Assembly (NCBI GenBank): GCA_900074885.1 | Contig: FJUW01000001.1 | Coordinates: 1,481,700-1,545,699, forward strand | Source of the DNA: Rhynchosporium graminicola | Lineage: Eukaryota; Ascomycota; Leotiomycetes; Helotiales; Ploettnerulaceae | DNA length: 64,000 bases | Direction: 5' to 3' | In this document: in pieces, positions 36,632-49,300 of the stretch | Layout of the letters: the number at the start of each line of letters is the position of its first letter | Position numbering within the stretch: the stretch's first letter is position 1 | The notes under the pieces: generated by a model | Told to the model about the DNA's origin: nothing | Databases searched by the model: none | Seen by the model: only the letters and a program-made list of their open reading frames with translations | Translations under genes and position numbers: made by a program

Positions 36632-37706
36632 AATAGCGGTTGTGAGGGAGGCGAGGAGGGTTTGAGGGAGAGGCAAGTGTAGGAGAAGTGTAATAAGATG
36701 TACACTGTGGAAGGAAGCTTGGAGGTTGGAGAATGATGGTTCGCAGACGATTTGTAGGGGGAGTTGTGCGACCCGTTCACCGTCTTGATCTTTATCGCAG
36801 AGGGATGGATCTCTGCTCTGCTTGGCAAGTCGTAATTGTAGATGTAGACGTAGATGTAGATGCACGTGTATCCGTATTGTCCAGTTTGCCTCGCGTTGTA
36901 GTAGCTGTAGCCTCAGTGATGCGGTGCCAACGCCAATGCCAAATCACAAGGCTGAAACCTCCTGTCTCAATATTTTTTCTTTTATTTTCTTCTCTGATGT
37001 CTCGCAAATGGCGTGGGAGTCCTTCCTTAGCTTCTCTGTCCTTCTGCTTGCTTTCGTTTCGTTTCGTTGCCTTGCGAGGATCGTACCGTTCCTTTCACAG
37101 ATCGATCGTGGTTGTTCTGCTTTAGATGTCGAGGCGGATCGTATGCGTCTGCGGGAGTGTTGTTTTACGGTAGCAAAAGGAGCGGAGCCTTGTTTTGTTT
37201 TGATGTGCAATTCACGCCTAGGAACTAGACTCAGATCTCAAATCTTAGACGCCGGGAGATTGAGACGCGCGTGTTTCAGGGGTTGGGGCCAGAGCGCGTT
37301 TATCGGGATGCGGCCGTGCACCAAGCATGATCAGATGACATACGTGTTTCTCAGTCTAGGGATTATCTACAATAGCAATGATGAGTTTCCTGTGATGTTT
37401 TATTTTGGTCCAAAAGACGTTAAGTGACTTTGAAGTATCATGATATGCGGGCCTGGTGTATCACAACTATTTCAAACCTAGAAATAGAAAATCTGAACTT
37501 GAGCTTGATTGTATTAATGCATCCATCTACTTTAAGCCGGTCTTATAGACATATGACTCCTGTGACCTTGCCCTTGGGTATGCCATACATCCATCTAGAA
37601 CGCCAGTACTTCCTGAAAATACTCCTTTTCCCCCCAAATTCAACGAATGAAAACTCCAAGTTCCTCTACACACACCCTCAAGTTCGGTTTGCTTTCTTTT
37701 AACAGC
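36632..37706. promoter_or_regulatory. ARF6 upstream region and SGF29 3' end
   Basis: About 1.07 kb between two genes in the same direction. It must contain the ARF6 promoter and leader and the SGF29 3' UTR. No other gene supported; the long forward frames here are unrelated to known proteins. Confidence 0.4.
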
Positions 37707-38918
37707 TCAACCCCTATGGTCCAGCACAAACCTCCTCACGATACTCTTTTCCTCAAACTCCTCTTCGAAAAGCACCTTCACCCTCTTTCCACCCTCATCC
37801 ATGCTCCTGACCTGCGCACGATAGAAAGTTGTAGCCCCTGGATACAAAGCCAGGACCTGCTTTCCAGGTTCATAATCCCCGAGCGGTGTCCCCTCAGGAG
37901 GGATCGGTACCATCTGGCTTGCCGAGGACTTGTAGGTATTGTCATTATCATCACCCACCGCATCAGGATCGATGTCTCGAACTGCGTAGCGCCGCGATTT
38001 TCCTTCCCCAATCACGCGGACCACTTCGCCTTGGATCCAATCTTTGACTTCGGGCTTGTTCTTCTCGACTTTCCGCTTGAATGCTACTTCTTCTTTGACG
38101 GTGTAGAGGATTTTGGACTTGCTGTTTGAGCGATCGTTGACCTCAGATGCCGTGTCATTGTTTTTGTCCGCAATACTTCTCGGAGGCTGAGAACTTGTTC
38201 TTGATCCCCCGCCGCCCATTTTTCGGACATGACGATTATCGGCAGATGATGGGACGGGCGAGTCCGAGGGGCCGTCAAAGTCCATACCGGATATTCGAGA
38301 GCTAGAGTTGCGTGCGGATTGGGTTCCTTCTTTGTTTTCTTTCTCCCGCTGACAATCACGCAAAAGCTCGATTTTCATCAGGAGGCCTGGATCAGTCGCT
38401 CTGGATTTTTGCAACTCGGTAATCTTGACTTCTTCGCGGTAGAGGGCCTCCAATTCGGTGGCGTCGGAGATTGGAACGCCTAGGAAAGCATAGCATAGTC
38501 AGTATTGTACATTCAATTTTTCAGTCATATAAATAGTTAACATTGAAAGTGAGAGAGTGATTGAGTAAAAGGATCTTGCGCAACGAATAAACATACTCAG
38601 TCCATCTGTTTTCCTCTTCTCGATGCGAGTTTCCAGGGCGATGATCTGTTCCAACAGATCTTTGGCCTTCCTTTCCCCTTCTCCAATGTCATTCATAGCA
38701 ATTCTGATATCCTCGGCCCATGTGGCACTGTCTGCTGCCGTTTCATCGAGTCCTCCACGGGGACCGGCCCGACCACCAGCTCTGACTTGCCTAGAAGACA
38801 TAGGTGATGAACTTGCTCTCGTCTTCCGTTCACTACGCTGTAGGTCTTCCTCCAGCAGTCTTTGCAGTTCTAAGTCGTGTTCTCCGGGGGCAAGCTTGGC
38901 AAGTTCCTTCAACGACAT
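37707..38918 (-). CDS. SGF29: SAGA-associated factor 29 (tandem tudor reader)
   Basis: Two exons, 38597-38918 and 37707-38479, with a 117-bp intron (donor GTATGT, acceptor CCTAG, phase 1), give 364 residues. The N-terminal third is charged and helical (residues about 10-145, possible coiled coil, EDIRIAMNDIGEGERKAKDL). A low-complexity Ser/Gly/Asn linker follows, then the SGF29 C-terminal domain from about residue 250 to 362 with WIQGEVVRVIGEGK, YAVRDIDPD, VLALYPGATTFYRA and VLFEEEFEE. In yeast this double tudor domain binds H3K4me2/3 and helps the SAGA acetyltransferase act on chromatin; the aromatic residues of YPGATTFY belong to the pocket. It is divergent from PMI40. Confidence 0.92.
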
Positions 38919-39560
38919 GTTAGATGAATTGGGGTTCTCTCGTATAGTGCGGTGTAGTGCATTTTGGAAAAAATTCAATGTCCTGTGCTTTACTAAATAA
39001 AACATGACTTACTGATCGCTCCTGCCTCTAGGAATTGACCTGCGCTGCTCTTCCCTGCTCTGCTCTAATCTGCTCTTTCCACTACTACGTGAAATGAAGT
39101 GTATGAAATGTAGTCGTAAAAGGAGTCCGGCGAGTCGGCGAGTCCGGGGAGTCCAGAAGAGAAGGAAGGAAGTAACAGGCGAATGGGAATTTACACAGGA
39201 ATGAAATGTGTGACACTGAGTTGTGCGGTCCCGTTAGTACGAAAGTGCTAAATATTATAGTTTCAATGTCGGATCTCGGCCATGGAATTGATGAGGGCTC
39301 ATCATCAGCCTCATACTCCACTCCACCCGACCCCACACTAACTTTATGACATTTCTAGAAATCATTGGCTGATGTCCCTTGGCTAGCTCCCCTCCAATCC
39401 ACAATTCAAAGCGCGGGGTACTCGAACTCAATTGGAATTGTGACGGAATGTTTCGGTTCCTACACAAATCCCAAAATCTCTGAATAGCTTCAATCCCTCT
39501 AGCCTGACAAAAACATACCATACCATACCATACTATAACATACTTCCTCTCCATTCCACA
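38919..39560. promoter_or_regulatory. Divergent region between SGF29 and PMI40
   Basis: 642 bp between start codons. Repeats of ACCATACCATACC directly before the PMI40 ATG (39517-39535) and a GGCGAGTCGGCGAGTCCGGG-type repeat near 39129 are the only notable structure. Confidence 0.4.
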
Positions 39561-40984
39561 ATGCAAGTTCCACTCTTCAGACTCCAATGTGGAGTCAACA
39601 GCTACGACTGGGGAAAAGTAGGCAAAGACTCAGCCGCTGCCAAATTCGCTGCTGCAACACCCGCCGACGACTTCACAATCCAAGAGGACAAGCCATACGC
39701 CGAAGTAGGATCTTCCATCTCCTCTTCCCCTCCCTCTTCCCACCATAACACTTACTTACAATTATATCTCAGTTATGGATGGGAACCCACCCTTCAAATC
39801 CCTCCAAAGACCTCACCACCCAACGAACCCTCCTCGACCTCGTACAAGACAACCAAGCTCTGATGTCCATAGAAATCGGCGAGAAGTTCAATCACAAATT
39901 ACCTTTCCTCTTTAAAGTCCTCTCAATTGGAAAGGCACTCTCGATCCAAGCACATCCCAACAAAAAACTGGCGGAGAAGCTCCATGCGAAAGATAATAAG
40001 AACTATCCCGATGATAATCATAAACCGGAAATGACTATTGCAATTACGCCTTTTGATGGACTGTGTGGTTTCAGACCTTTGGCGGAGATAGCGCATTTCT
40101 TTGAGACTGTGCCAACACTGAAGGAATTAGTTGGGGAGAAGGGAACGGAATTTATATCGACAGTCCGGGGACAGGAAACATCAAACAAACCTGAAGACGA
40201 GGAGAAGAACAAGAAATCACTCCGAGCAGCATTTACAGCCCTAATGAAAGCCTCCCCCGAATCCATTAAATCCCTCTCTGCAGACCTCGTCTGCTCCGCC
40301 TCATCAGAAGGTTCCTCCTTCGCAGGCGGCGGACTAAAATCCACCTCAGGCCAAGAACTCGCCGACCTAGTCACCCGTCTCAACAGGCAGTTCCCTAACG
40401 ACATCGGTTTATTCGTCCTCTTCTTCCTAAACTACATCAAGCTCGAAGTTGGAGAAGCCATGTTCCTCAAAGCAGATGATATACACGCTTATTTGAGTGG
40501 TGATGTCATTGAATGTATGGCTGCGAGTGATAATGTTGTTCGTGCGGGGTTCACACCGAAGTTCAAAGATATTGATACATTGACGGACATGTTGACATAT
40601 TCTTATGCGCCGATTGAAGAGCAGAAGATGCAGCCAGAAGATTATCCTTATGTGACGCTCAACACAACGGCTTACAGTTCTGGCTCGGAAGCCACGCTCT
40701 ACGATCCACCCATCGAGGAATTTTCGGTAGTCAAGACGGATCTCAAGAAGAAAGGCGCGAAAGCTACATTCGAAGCCATTGCTGGTCCCAGTATATTCAT
40801 CTGCACAACCGGTTCGGGCAAGATCAGTGTGGGTCCAAAGGTCGAGAAAGTTAAAGCCGGGTATGTGTATTTCGCAGGATCGACAGCAGAGGTTGTATTG
40901 GAAAGTGACGGGGACGAGCAGTTCACGACGTTCAAGGCGTTTTGCGAATTGCAGGGGAAGGAGGACGGGAAGGGGAAATTGTGA
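39561..40984 (+). CDS. PMI40: Mannose-6-phosphate isomerase, class I
   Basis: Two exons, 39561-39704 and 39773-40984, with a 68-bp phase-0 intron (GTAGGA to CTCAG) after residue 48, give 451 residues. The enzyme converts fructose-6-phosphate and mannose-6-phosphate, feeding GDP-mannose for glycoproteins and cell-wall mannan. It acts in the cytosol with one zinc. Motifs seen: [12 protein letters not shown] (residues 8-19), [12 protein letters not shown] across the splice, the zinc ligands in SIQAHP (Gln107, His109), NHKPE (Glu134) and [10 protein letters not shown] (His286), and [13 protein letters not shown], which carries the active-site Arg. The length is close to yeast Pmi40. Convergent with the carboxylesterase gene. 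Confidence 0.95.
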
Positions 40985-42872
40985 AAAGGGATAACCTGGG
41001 CTATGAGGAAAGATACCTGGACGATGATGGCCAATGAATACAAATAATAAAATAACAAAGCTGGCGAAGTTTTAAAACAGATGAATAGCTTTTCCTACTT
41101 TTCCTCACAGCCGTCTGGTTTCAAGGAAGGAAGTATCGATGTCCAAATACTGCTTCTTTGGATCGTCCATTGTCACTATCATCAAAAGCGTCTATGCACT
41201 TTCTCTCCGAGCAAATCATCACACGCTCCGCTTACATCAGCTACCCCTCCTCGTGCAGCAGCTAGACACCAGATCAACTCAAAAGATCTCGTGTTAGACT
41301 ATTGACTTTCGGCTAGTAGAAGAAGAAGAAGAAGCAGAAGCAGCTCTCATCTACTTCAAAGTTACTCTAGAGCATTTGAGACCGGGGTAGATATTGCTTT
41401 GGTTCTGCGGCTGGATCTGGGAACGACAAAAATGAAAACGAGATCGATGACAGTCTTTTGCGAGGCTTACGGTCTTTCTTCTCATACGTGATGAGTTCCG
41501 AGTAATCTGTATGTCTAAGCGCCACCTGTCTCAAAAATCATCAAACAGGCGCATGGAACGCTCTCGCAGTTTTTGAAGGGCTCAATGTTGTCTTCTCAGG
41601 ACATGACAGGACAGACTTCAGGACCCATACAAAGTTAGCCGGACGAACAGAATAATGGAGCAGCTAAAGTCGTACTAACTCTCCCAGCTTAGAAGGCTAT
41701 ATCATAATGGGAGTCAAATGAAGTTTCTGAAGTATTTGGTTTGGATTAGATCGTTGATCTTAGTAAACTTGGTACGTCGAAGAGTATAATAATATCTCAC
41801 GTATAGTTAACCTCATTAAAACAACAACATTCAGGTACCAGGTTTAGATGATAACATGAAAGAAAACCGTAGAACGTCTTCGAGAACACATGTAGGCCCC
41901 AAATCCCCGATCTTATTAAGCCTATTTAATAAAAATGTTAGTTACAAGTATCGAGCTAATAGCCCTTGATATTTCAGTATTATCCCCTTGACAGGTAGGA
42001 TATAAGGTAACGGAACGAATAAGCTATTAGTTATGAGCGCTGGTGATACAATATCGTTGAATTTCAAGTCGTTTGTTTGTTAAAGCGGTTTAGATTTCTA
42101 TGACCTCGCTTGAGATGTACTAGCTGGGTGTGTGTGGAAGAGACCCCGGGTGGGATAGTCAGGATCTGTTGCTTGTTAAGTTGTTAATAGTTCTATCTTG
42201 TTGCGCCAAGATTAGATATTCCCATTTCGCCATTTCCAAATGCAGTTCGTGACAGTGTACATATCACTGTAGTTCCAGAAGTTTTTGTACAGAGTTTTCG
42301 AACCTGTGATACATGAGATAGTTCGAGTTCCAGTTAATGAAGAACATCGTCGAATCCGGTGTCGAGGTTAGTCATTCTATCCGTCGACAAACTGTACGGA
42401 ATCGTGCATGTCGGGTAGGAAGAAAACACTTCAAAGGAAAACTTATCATAATCATTTCATTTTCTCGAGAGCGCGGCAATGTCTGAGCATTTTTGTTTGT
42501 GATCAGTGCTGCCACCGTGTTGGAGGAGGTTGAAGGGTTGACAGAGTAATAGCTGAAGGATGAGAAGATCAAATCTTGGTTATGAGGTAAACCTTCTATC
42601 ACCATTCTAAGTATTGTATACTAGCTGGATAAAGTCGAATTAGCCGAATGAAAAGTTGCACGTTGCCAGAGGATCGAAGGACGTTTGTGCACGTAGTTAG
42701 CCACATTACGCAAATTGCAAATCAATGCACCAGCCGGTGGGAGGTAGTGATCGGTGAATGCTGGGAGGGATGCCAATTCAAGTATCTAGACGATTAGGAC
42801 ACCCAAAGACACGCCAATGATACATTTGTATAGATAACATAATTTACAAGTTCCTGCTTTCCAATCCAGAAT
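40985..42872. other. Intergenic region between PMI40 and the carboxylesterase
   Basis: About 1.9 kb with no supported gene. It contains an AGA/AGC short repeat near 41319-41343 and the ARP2-flank-like segment at 41388-41510. Confidence 0.5.
41388..41510 (+). repeat. Diverged copy of the ARP2 3' flank
   Basis: Starts TAGATATTGCT exactly as the ARP2 stop codon region at 29473, then keeps the order of several matching blocks (AATGAAAA, GATGAC, CTTTTGCGA, GTCTTTCTTCTCAT). Identity is moderate with small gaps. The preceding bases do not clearly match ARP2 coding sequence. Confidence 0.6.
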
Positions 42873-45010
42873 CTACTCCCCCCTTTCGAGGTAATACGAA
42901 AGTGAATAGTTCAGGAAGGCACACTGAGGTACATCGATAAATGAACTCGTGACTGAAGGGTAGTCGAGCAACTTAATAGGACCCTTCTTCCCGCTGACCT
43001 CTTCCCACGGTCCCGTCTTCTCAATAGCCTCCAGCGTCTTCCCGTATCCTCTCGCCGTCAAATATGCCTTACTCGGATTCGGCTGTCCGGTCTTCACAAA
43101 CTCCGCAAAGTATCCCGAGATCAACTGCACCGAGTACAAATCATTCGCATCACGCAGCGTACTGAGCGTACCAAATATCCAAGGCATATCCGAACCATGC
43201 AGCTTGAAATATGGGAGGTTTGGGTTCCCGTTCGGGTACCCAGGTGAGGTTGGTGGCCCGCCGAGATTGTTAGGGTCGTATCCTCTGATGGTTCGCTGCA
43301 TTTCGTAGTAGTAGGATGATTCGAATGTGTCGGTTTCTTGTGCTGCGTACACGGTAGCTGAGTCAATGCACCGAAATTGCATATCGGTTGCGATGCGTTG
43401 GGATACGTTGAAAGAATCTAAGGTGATGTTCCCGGTATTGTAGTAGGGGAAGAGTCCGCTGTCTATAACACTCTGCGCATATGATGCCGAGATCCCAAGA
43501 GCAGCTTGAAGGCCCTCGGACTCGGTGGTCACCGGAGTCTGGGGATATGTGGAGAAACTCGCACCGTCATTATCGATGATGCCAAAAATCACGGGAACAT
43601 GAGCTGTACCGGGATTGGGTTTCGTCACCGTAAGCTCTGGTGCGTTGACATATTTCCCGTCTTGAACAACGTAGCGAGCGACTGGGGAAAGGCTCGTTAC
43701 AGTCAACGCAGGGAGTGCTTTCAGACAGGCAATCTGACTATCCAAAGTGGTCTGATTGCAACCAGCGGCCTCAAGAATCTTCTGTCCAGCGATTGCGTAC
43801 GATTCGTTGACGGTGAGGTATGAGCTGTAAGTCGTTGCGTACCCGCCTGGTAGACCTAGAGTAACCTGTCCACCTAGATTGGACATCGCGATGGCTCCTT
43901 GATAGTTTCCAATAGCAGGTGGTGAGCCAAGCAAGACTCTCACTGATCCAGCGCCGGCAGATTCTCCATTGATGGTAATTTGTTTAGGATCTCCTCCAAA
44001 CGAGGCAATGTTTTTGACGACCCACTGAAGAAGGTTAGACGGGGAGCAGTTACAGGTGAATATGAATTTACCTCCAGGGCAGTCACTTGATCAGAAATCC
44101 CGTAATTCCCCTTGATGTCAGTTCCTGGTATCGCCAAGAATCCCAAAGTCGAGAGACGGTAGTTGATGTTGACCACCACAATATCTTCGCGGGATGCGAG
44201 ATTACCTCCATCACTGAGCTGATCAGCACCTGAGCCTCCAGTGAAACCTCCACCATGAATCCAAAACATCACAGGTCGCAAATCGCTCTTGTCTCCTTTC
44301 TTTGGTATGTAGGGGGTCTGAATATTGAGGAACAGGCAATCTTCACTTCCAGAACCACCCTGCGCACATTTAGGACCATATGCGGTAGCATTAATTGTCC
44401 CCCCAGTGCTGGAGTATAGAGACGAGTAGACAAACCGTTTGGGTGTATCGGCATAAGGAATGCCCAAAAATCGGAACGACTTCTTGTTTCTGTACCCCAC
44501 GAAGGTGTTGCCCGTGGAAGCCACAGTGATCTGATTTCCAGTAGTGGCTGTAGAATTCGCTGGATGAGTATCATTGCTCGACTGAGTACATAGGACAGGC
44601 AGCTCTGTATATTTAGGGGGCAGAGCTGGGTAGTTCAATTTCTGGGTACGCTTCGAGAAGGAGACGACACCATTCTCGATGTAATACAGCTGTTCTGATG
44701 AAACTCGATCCACGAACTCGAGATAGGCCAAAGACTGCAGAATGTCTGCGGAGTGCGACTCAATAGTTGACTTGGAAAGAAGACTCTCATTCAATGCCTG
44801 ACAAGCAGCCAAAGCATCTTTCGCCTCAAGTTCATCCAGCAAGAACAATCCAACATGATTGACATCATCACTACCGTTGAGATTGTTCTGGTACAGAAGA
44901 GTCAATGAAGTTGCTGAATTGGACACAGCTACGGCTCGAGAGAAAAGCGGAAGAGCAAGGACCAATAGTAACGAAAACATGATGAGAAAATGCTTACATC
45001 GTGTGAACAT
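42873..45010 (-). CDS. Secreted type-B carboxylesterase/lipase family protein
   Basis: Two exons, 44072-45010 and 42873-44024, with a 47-bp phase-0 intron (GTAAAT to TTCAG), give 696 residues. Residues 1-28 are a signal peptide (basic start, then LIMFSLLLVLALPLF). An N-terminal domain of about 150 residues precedes the alpha/beta-hydrolase fold. Seen in order: RFLGIPYA, the disulfide motif GSEDCLFLNI, the oxyanion loop WIHGGGF, the nucleophile elbow GESAG with Ser335, a likely acid in IIDNDGASF (Asp466, where Glu is commoner in the family), and His589 in LHGSDMPW. The enzyme hydrolyses carboxylic esters outside the cell; the substrate is unknown. It is the gene nearest the right transposon block, about 740 bp from it. 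Confidence 0.9.
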
Positions 45011-45747
45011 CCGGCTTTCGTCCGATCTTTATTTATCTGTCTTGATTACTTAGACTTCCCCTCATTACGATGAAAATATCTGAAGATCAATTTAAGCAAG
45101 GAAGGATAAAGTTTGATTAGCCGGCGGCAGCCGACAGGCACGGATTGTTTACCGGCTTACTGGCACCCCTCAGTGTATTTCATGAGCGTCATGGAAGGAC
45201 TGTGTGCGCTGGAGAAAGTGCCAAGCAGGGGAATCTAACGGTATCTACGCCTTTGACCTGACTGATGGATCGCGCACTTGTATATTATCCGGGGAGTGCA
45301 TAGGCCCGGGGGGAGTGCTTTGTACCTGGGGGGTTCCTTGCGGATAAATCCATATTTACCCGAAATCCCCCTGGCCGGTCGGAAGGTTATCACGCACTTG
45401 CAAGTTGTAAACTCACCAACAGTGAAAGGCCACAGCTAACTTCGTAAATAGCCATACGCTAAAATTGTAGTAACTTAACGAGTGCATCTAGAGAACTTCC
45501 TACCTTACAGGCAAGCGCAGGGGTAAAAGAATCGTCCGGTGACAATCAGCTGACGGCTACTACTTTGAATCGACCCCTTAATAGGGAATCACCACGGGAC
45601 GGGTCTCTACCGGTTCCTAAGTCAGAATAGTTTTAAAAGGGGAATAGTTCTAGAACTAGAAACGATTCAAAAGGCTATAAACGGTCCCAGAACAGTAATG
45701 AATAGCAGGTATAGGGCAGGTATAAACTTGTCCGATCATCCCTCTTT
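45011..45747. promoter_or_regulatory. Carboxylesterase upstream region and island border
   Basis: The first 430 bases are of normal composition with G-runs (CCCGGGGGGAGTG near 45303). TTATCCG (45284) and CGGATAA (45341) form a weak inverted pair. Composition drifts to AT-rich after about 45,440. No gene seen. Confidence 0.4.
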
Positions 45748-45978
45748 TGTTACGGTCCATACTATAACGGCCTCAGGCTCCTAGGTATTATAGCAGGCAG
45801 GGCTAGCGGGATGCGGTTAGTGCGTACTAGAGGATGATTAGTCAGTATAGCCCTACGGTTATACCTAGAGAGAGAGTCGAGAGTAGAAACCTCCTCTCTA
45901 TCTTTTCTTCCCTTTACTTAGCGCACCCTTAAGGGCGAATATAACTCGTTATCTACTCCCTATGCCTCTGCTGTAATA
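45748..45978 (+). repeat. Candidate 5' LTR of family C (231 bp)
   Basis: Ends TGTTACGG and CTGTAATA pair as short inverted repeats, and a possible target site CTTTT precedes it. No second LTR in the window confirms it. Confidence 0.45.
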
Positions 45979-46139
45979 TAAGAAAAGATCGATTACTTTG
46001 CTAGGAAGTAGTAATATCTATTTGGAAGCCTTAAAGCTAGTACTACTTTCTTAGTACGACTTCTACGACTTCTACCCTACCTGTACTCGATAACTTCGAT
46101 TATACGCGCTATCTACTTCTATACCTTAGAAGTAGAGTG

Positions 46140-46385
46140 TGTGGCGCTTGCTCTAGAAAGGTCTCACGTATTACCTAATAGGTAAGACCTCATATTGCAT
46201 AGAATATGAAGTAGTAAGAATCAACTTAGAATCTATAACTAAAGAGCTAAGAAGTAGAAGAGAGAAGAGAAGGTATATATAAAAGGGGCTCTGCGGAGCT
46301 CTCGGTAATCTCGCTTAGTATACTCGATTGGGAGTACTTACTAGTCCTACTAAGTCCATATTAGTTATATGCTATAACTGTTATA
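46140..46385 (-). repeat. 3' LTR of B1
   Basis: 246 bp. The outer end keeps TGTGGCGCTTGCTC, while the inner copy of the same bases in the 5' LTR reads TATAGCGCTTACTC. Confidence 0.9.
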
Positions 46386-46399
46386 CTACCCCCCCCTCT

Positions 46400-49300
46400 G
46401 AAAAAAGCTCGTCCTCGAGCGCTATACTATCTCCTTATTATCGTTAAAGTAGTCGTAATCGTCTATTCTATCGTGGAAAGCTTTCAGCTAATCAGAGAGC
46501 TTTATAAGGGGACTTACTGATATCGAGTTATCGAGGTAGAATTACTAAAGCTTTATAGGAGTATACTTAATATCTGAAGTATTATACCACGTGAGATCGA
46601 TATCTTAATTCAACTAGAAGACGTAATAAGAGAGGTTACTACGCTACTTATAGCACGCTAGTACGTCCTCTATTTCCTATTTATTATCGCTAGTAATATT
46701 AATTAGTAGCAGCAGTAGTAACGTTTATCCTAGTAATAGGTTATTAGCCTGCTTACGTAACTTCGACGCAAGGAAGATATTATATACTTTTATACTTACA
46801 GGTAGCTCTAATCAGTATAAGCTACTTACCTTTTCAAGTACTCGGAATAGTCTATTAGTCAGGAAGTCGAGCTTTTTACTTAGCTATATAGATATAAAGT
46901 AACGTATATTTAACTAAACTAAATCGTCTTTACCGAAATCGACTTCTCTATAAGTTCGATTATAAGAGCGTGATATCTTTACTTAAGCACAGAGGAGATT
47001 AGACTAGGCTATAGTCTATATAGCTCGTAGTCGGCTAGCGTATTCGATAGCTTATTAAGTATTTAGCTTATCAGAAGAAGTAGCTAAGTTAAGTAAATCG
47101 GATTTCTAATTCCAGTCGACACGCGGAGCGTAACTATATACTACCTCGAAGGGTAAGAGACCTCCTAGAGAGTCGTAAGGGAGAGTTATTTAAGTATAAT
47201 CTATAATAAGTAAGAATTCCGACTAATTATCTTAATAGTAAGAGATAAAAGGTCGTAATTAGCGCTAGAGGTATTAGTTATAGATTTCCGTCTAGCTATC
47301 TATCTAAGGGTAATCTACCGAAGAAAGCTATCTTTTAGTACCTAGAATTATATAAATAGCTATCTAAAAGCGTGAAACGAATTAAGGCCCTCTATTAGAC
47401 GTAATTATTAGTAGGGCTCCGAAATAGCGGTATATATAGTATAAGTAGAGCTTTACAAGGTCACGCGCATCAGAGGTTTTTCGGTATAGAATACTAATTA
47501 CTTATTTACTAAAATAGTTTATAAATACGAGGACGTTATTATAGCTATATTTATCGCGATTGAAACTATAGTAATCGACTGTAATATGCTCCCATAGGCG
47601 TAATAGCACTAGTAAGGGCTATAGGAGTCCGGGCTTCTTATCTCGTGGCACTTAAATTCGTTAGTAAGTATAGTAATTATAATAGTACTAGTTAATAGTT
47701 AAAGCGATTCCGTACTATTAGTACTATAATAATAGGAGTTATAAGGTCTTCTTTACACTTAGGTAAGCAGTTTCCAATCGATCGTATACTTCGCGTATAA
47801 GTAGCGTGCGAAGATATAAAACGTTAGGTACGATTAATCTTCTTTCGTAGAGTAGAAGATCTTTTTCTATAGTTAGTTTTCTAGGAGTAGTAGAGAGAGC
47901 TTATTTCCGTAGTACTTAGAGTAATAGCATAGTGCGATTAGCTTTAAGTACTTATTATACTATAAAGAAAACTAGCGATAAGTTAGCGACTTCTAAAGTA
48001 TTAATAAGTTTAAAGCTATTTATAGAATCGGAACTATTCCGGAGGTTACTTATAAGTAGTATTAAATCGATCTAGTTTTCGCGTAGTAGTTATTATAAAC
48101 ATTAAGCTCTCTTAGCGTCATTTTAATTATCTAATTTATCTATTCTGCGAGAGAGAGCGTTAGCGAGTAGATTATATTTCCTAAGTCGATAAGTAATCAT
48201 AAAGTTATAATCTATAAGTAGCTCTACTTATCGTGCTTATTATACGTTTAACTATTTAGAAGTTATAAAGTACTTAAGAGCTTTATAATTAGTAATAACT
48301 CGGATTTAATATAATACGCCTACGAGCTCAGATCTCTAGTTACTAAAAGATTATATAATTATAAGCATCTCCTTATCGTAGATAGCGTAATTAAGCTCAG
48401 CTAGTAGTATAGTCTTAGAGAAGTAAGCTACTAGGAACTACTCTTTATTATATTACTATAATAGTATACCTGCTACTACTCCGTTATTAGTATCTATTTT
48501 AATTATATAAAGTAGATCTTACTAATAGTAGTAGAGGAGAGGTGCCGAAGTAAGAGCGTGCTTTAGGTGATTAAAAGTATCTTTATACTCTTTAGTAAAC
48601 CGAAATAATATATTATTTTTAGTAAGTTATATAAGAGGTTTTGCGATTATTCTATAATCTTTAATAAATCGCTAGTAGAAGTTATAAAAGCCTAAGAACA
48701 ATTATACGCTTTTAATAATCGTAAGGTAATTCTAAGATCGTATAATATTAACCTTTTCAGGGTCTACCTCGATCCCAGAAGTAGAGATAATAAATCCGAG
48801 GTATTTAGTACGAGTAATATTAAATTTATACTTCTTAAGGTTAGCTTATAATCTAGCGTCTTATAATCGTTATAGTACCTTATATATATATGATTAGTAC
48901 TTAAATAGATCGTCTGAATAGATAAGAATATTATCTAGATAAGCGATATAGAAATCGTCTAAATAGTCGAATAAGATATTATTTATATACTATTAATATA
49001 TCATAGGGCTATTAGTTAATCTAAAAGGGAGTACCTTATACTTATATACTCTATAATAGGTCCGGAAAGTCGTATACTCTTTAGAGGCTAGATCTATCCG
49101 AATTCGGTAGAATACCTAGCGAATATCTAGTTTAGTAAAGATTTTAATAGTAGAGATTCTAGCTAGCGTCTCGTCGATTAATAGAAGAGGATATTAGTCT
49201 TTCCGTATAAGGTTATTCAAGGTATAGAAGTCGATATAGAAACAGAGACTTCTATTCGCTTTCTTAACAAATAATATAAGTACTATATATAGAGCTTAAG

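Noticed and set aside
36632..36865. 78-residue N-terminal extension of ARF6
   Set aside because: It would bury the MGGQ myristoylation start and has low-complexity His/Leu content; Arf6 proteins start at the MGG.
36733..37427. Forward ORFs of 130 and 201 codons
   Set aside because: No family resemblance. They overlap the ARF6 leader and its promoter on the opposite strand.
45284..45347. Possible MITE from TTATCCG/CGGATAA inverted ends
   Set aside because: Only about 7-8 bases pair, no target duplication is clear and no second copy is seen in the window.
24370..45747. Secondary-metabolite or other functional gene cluster
   Set aside because: The island genes are unrelated household functions; no synthase, transporter or pathway regulator is present.
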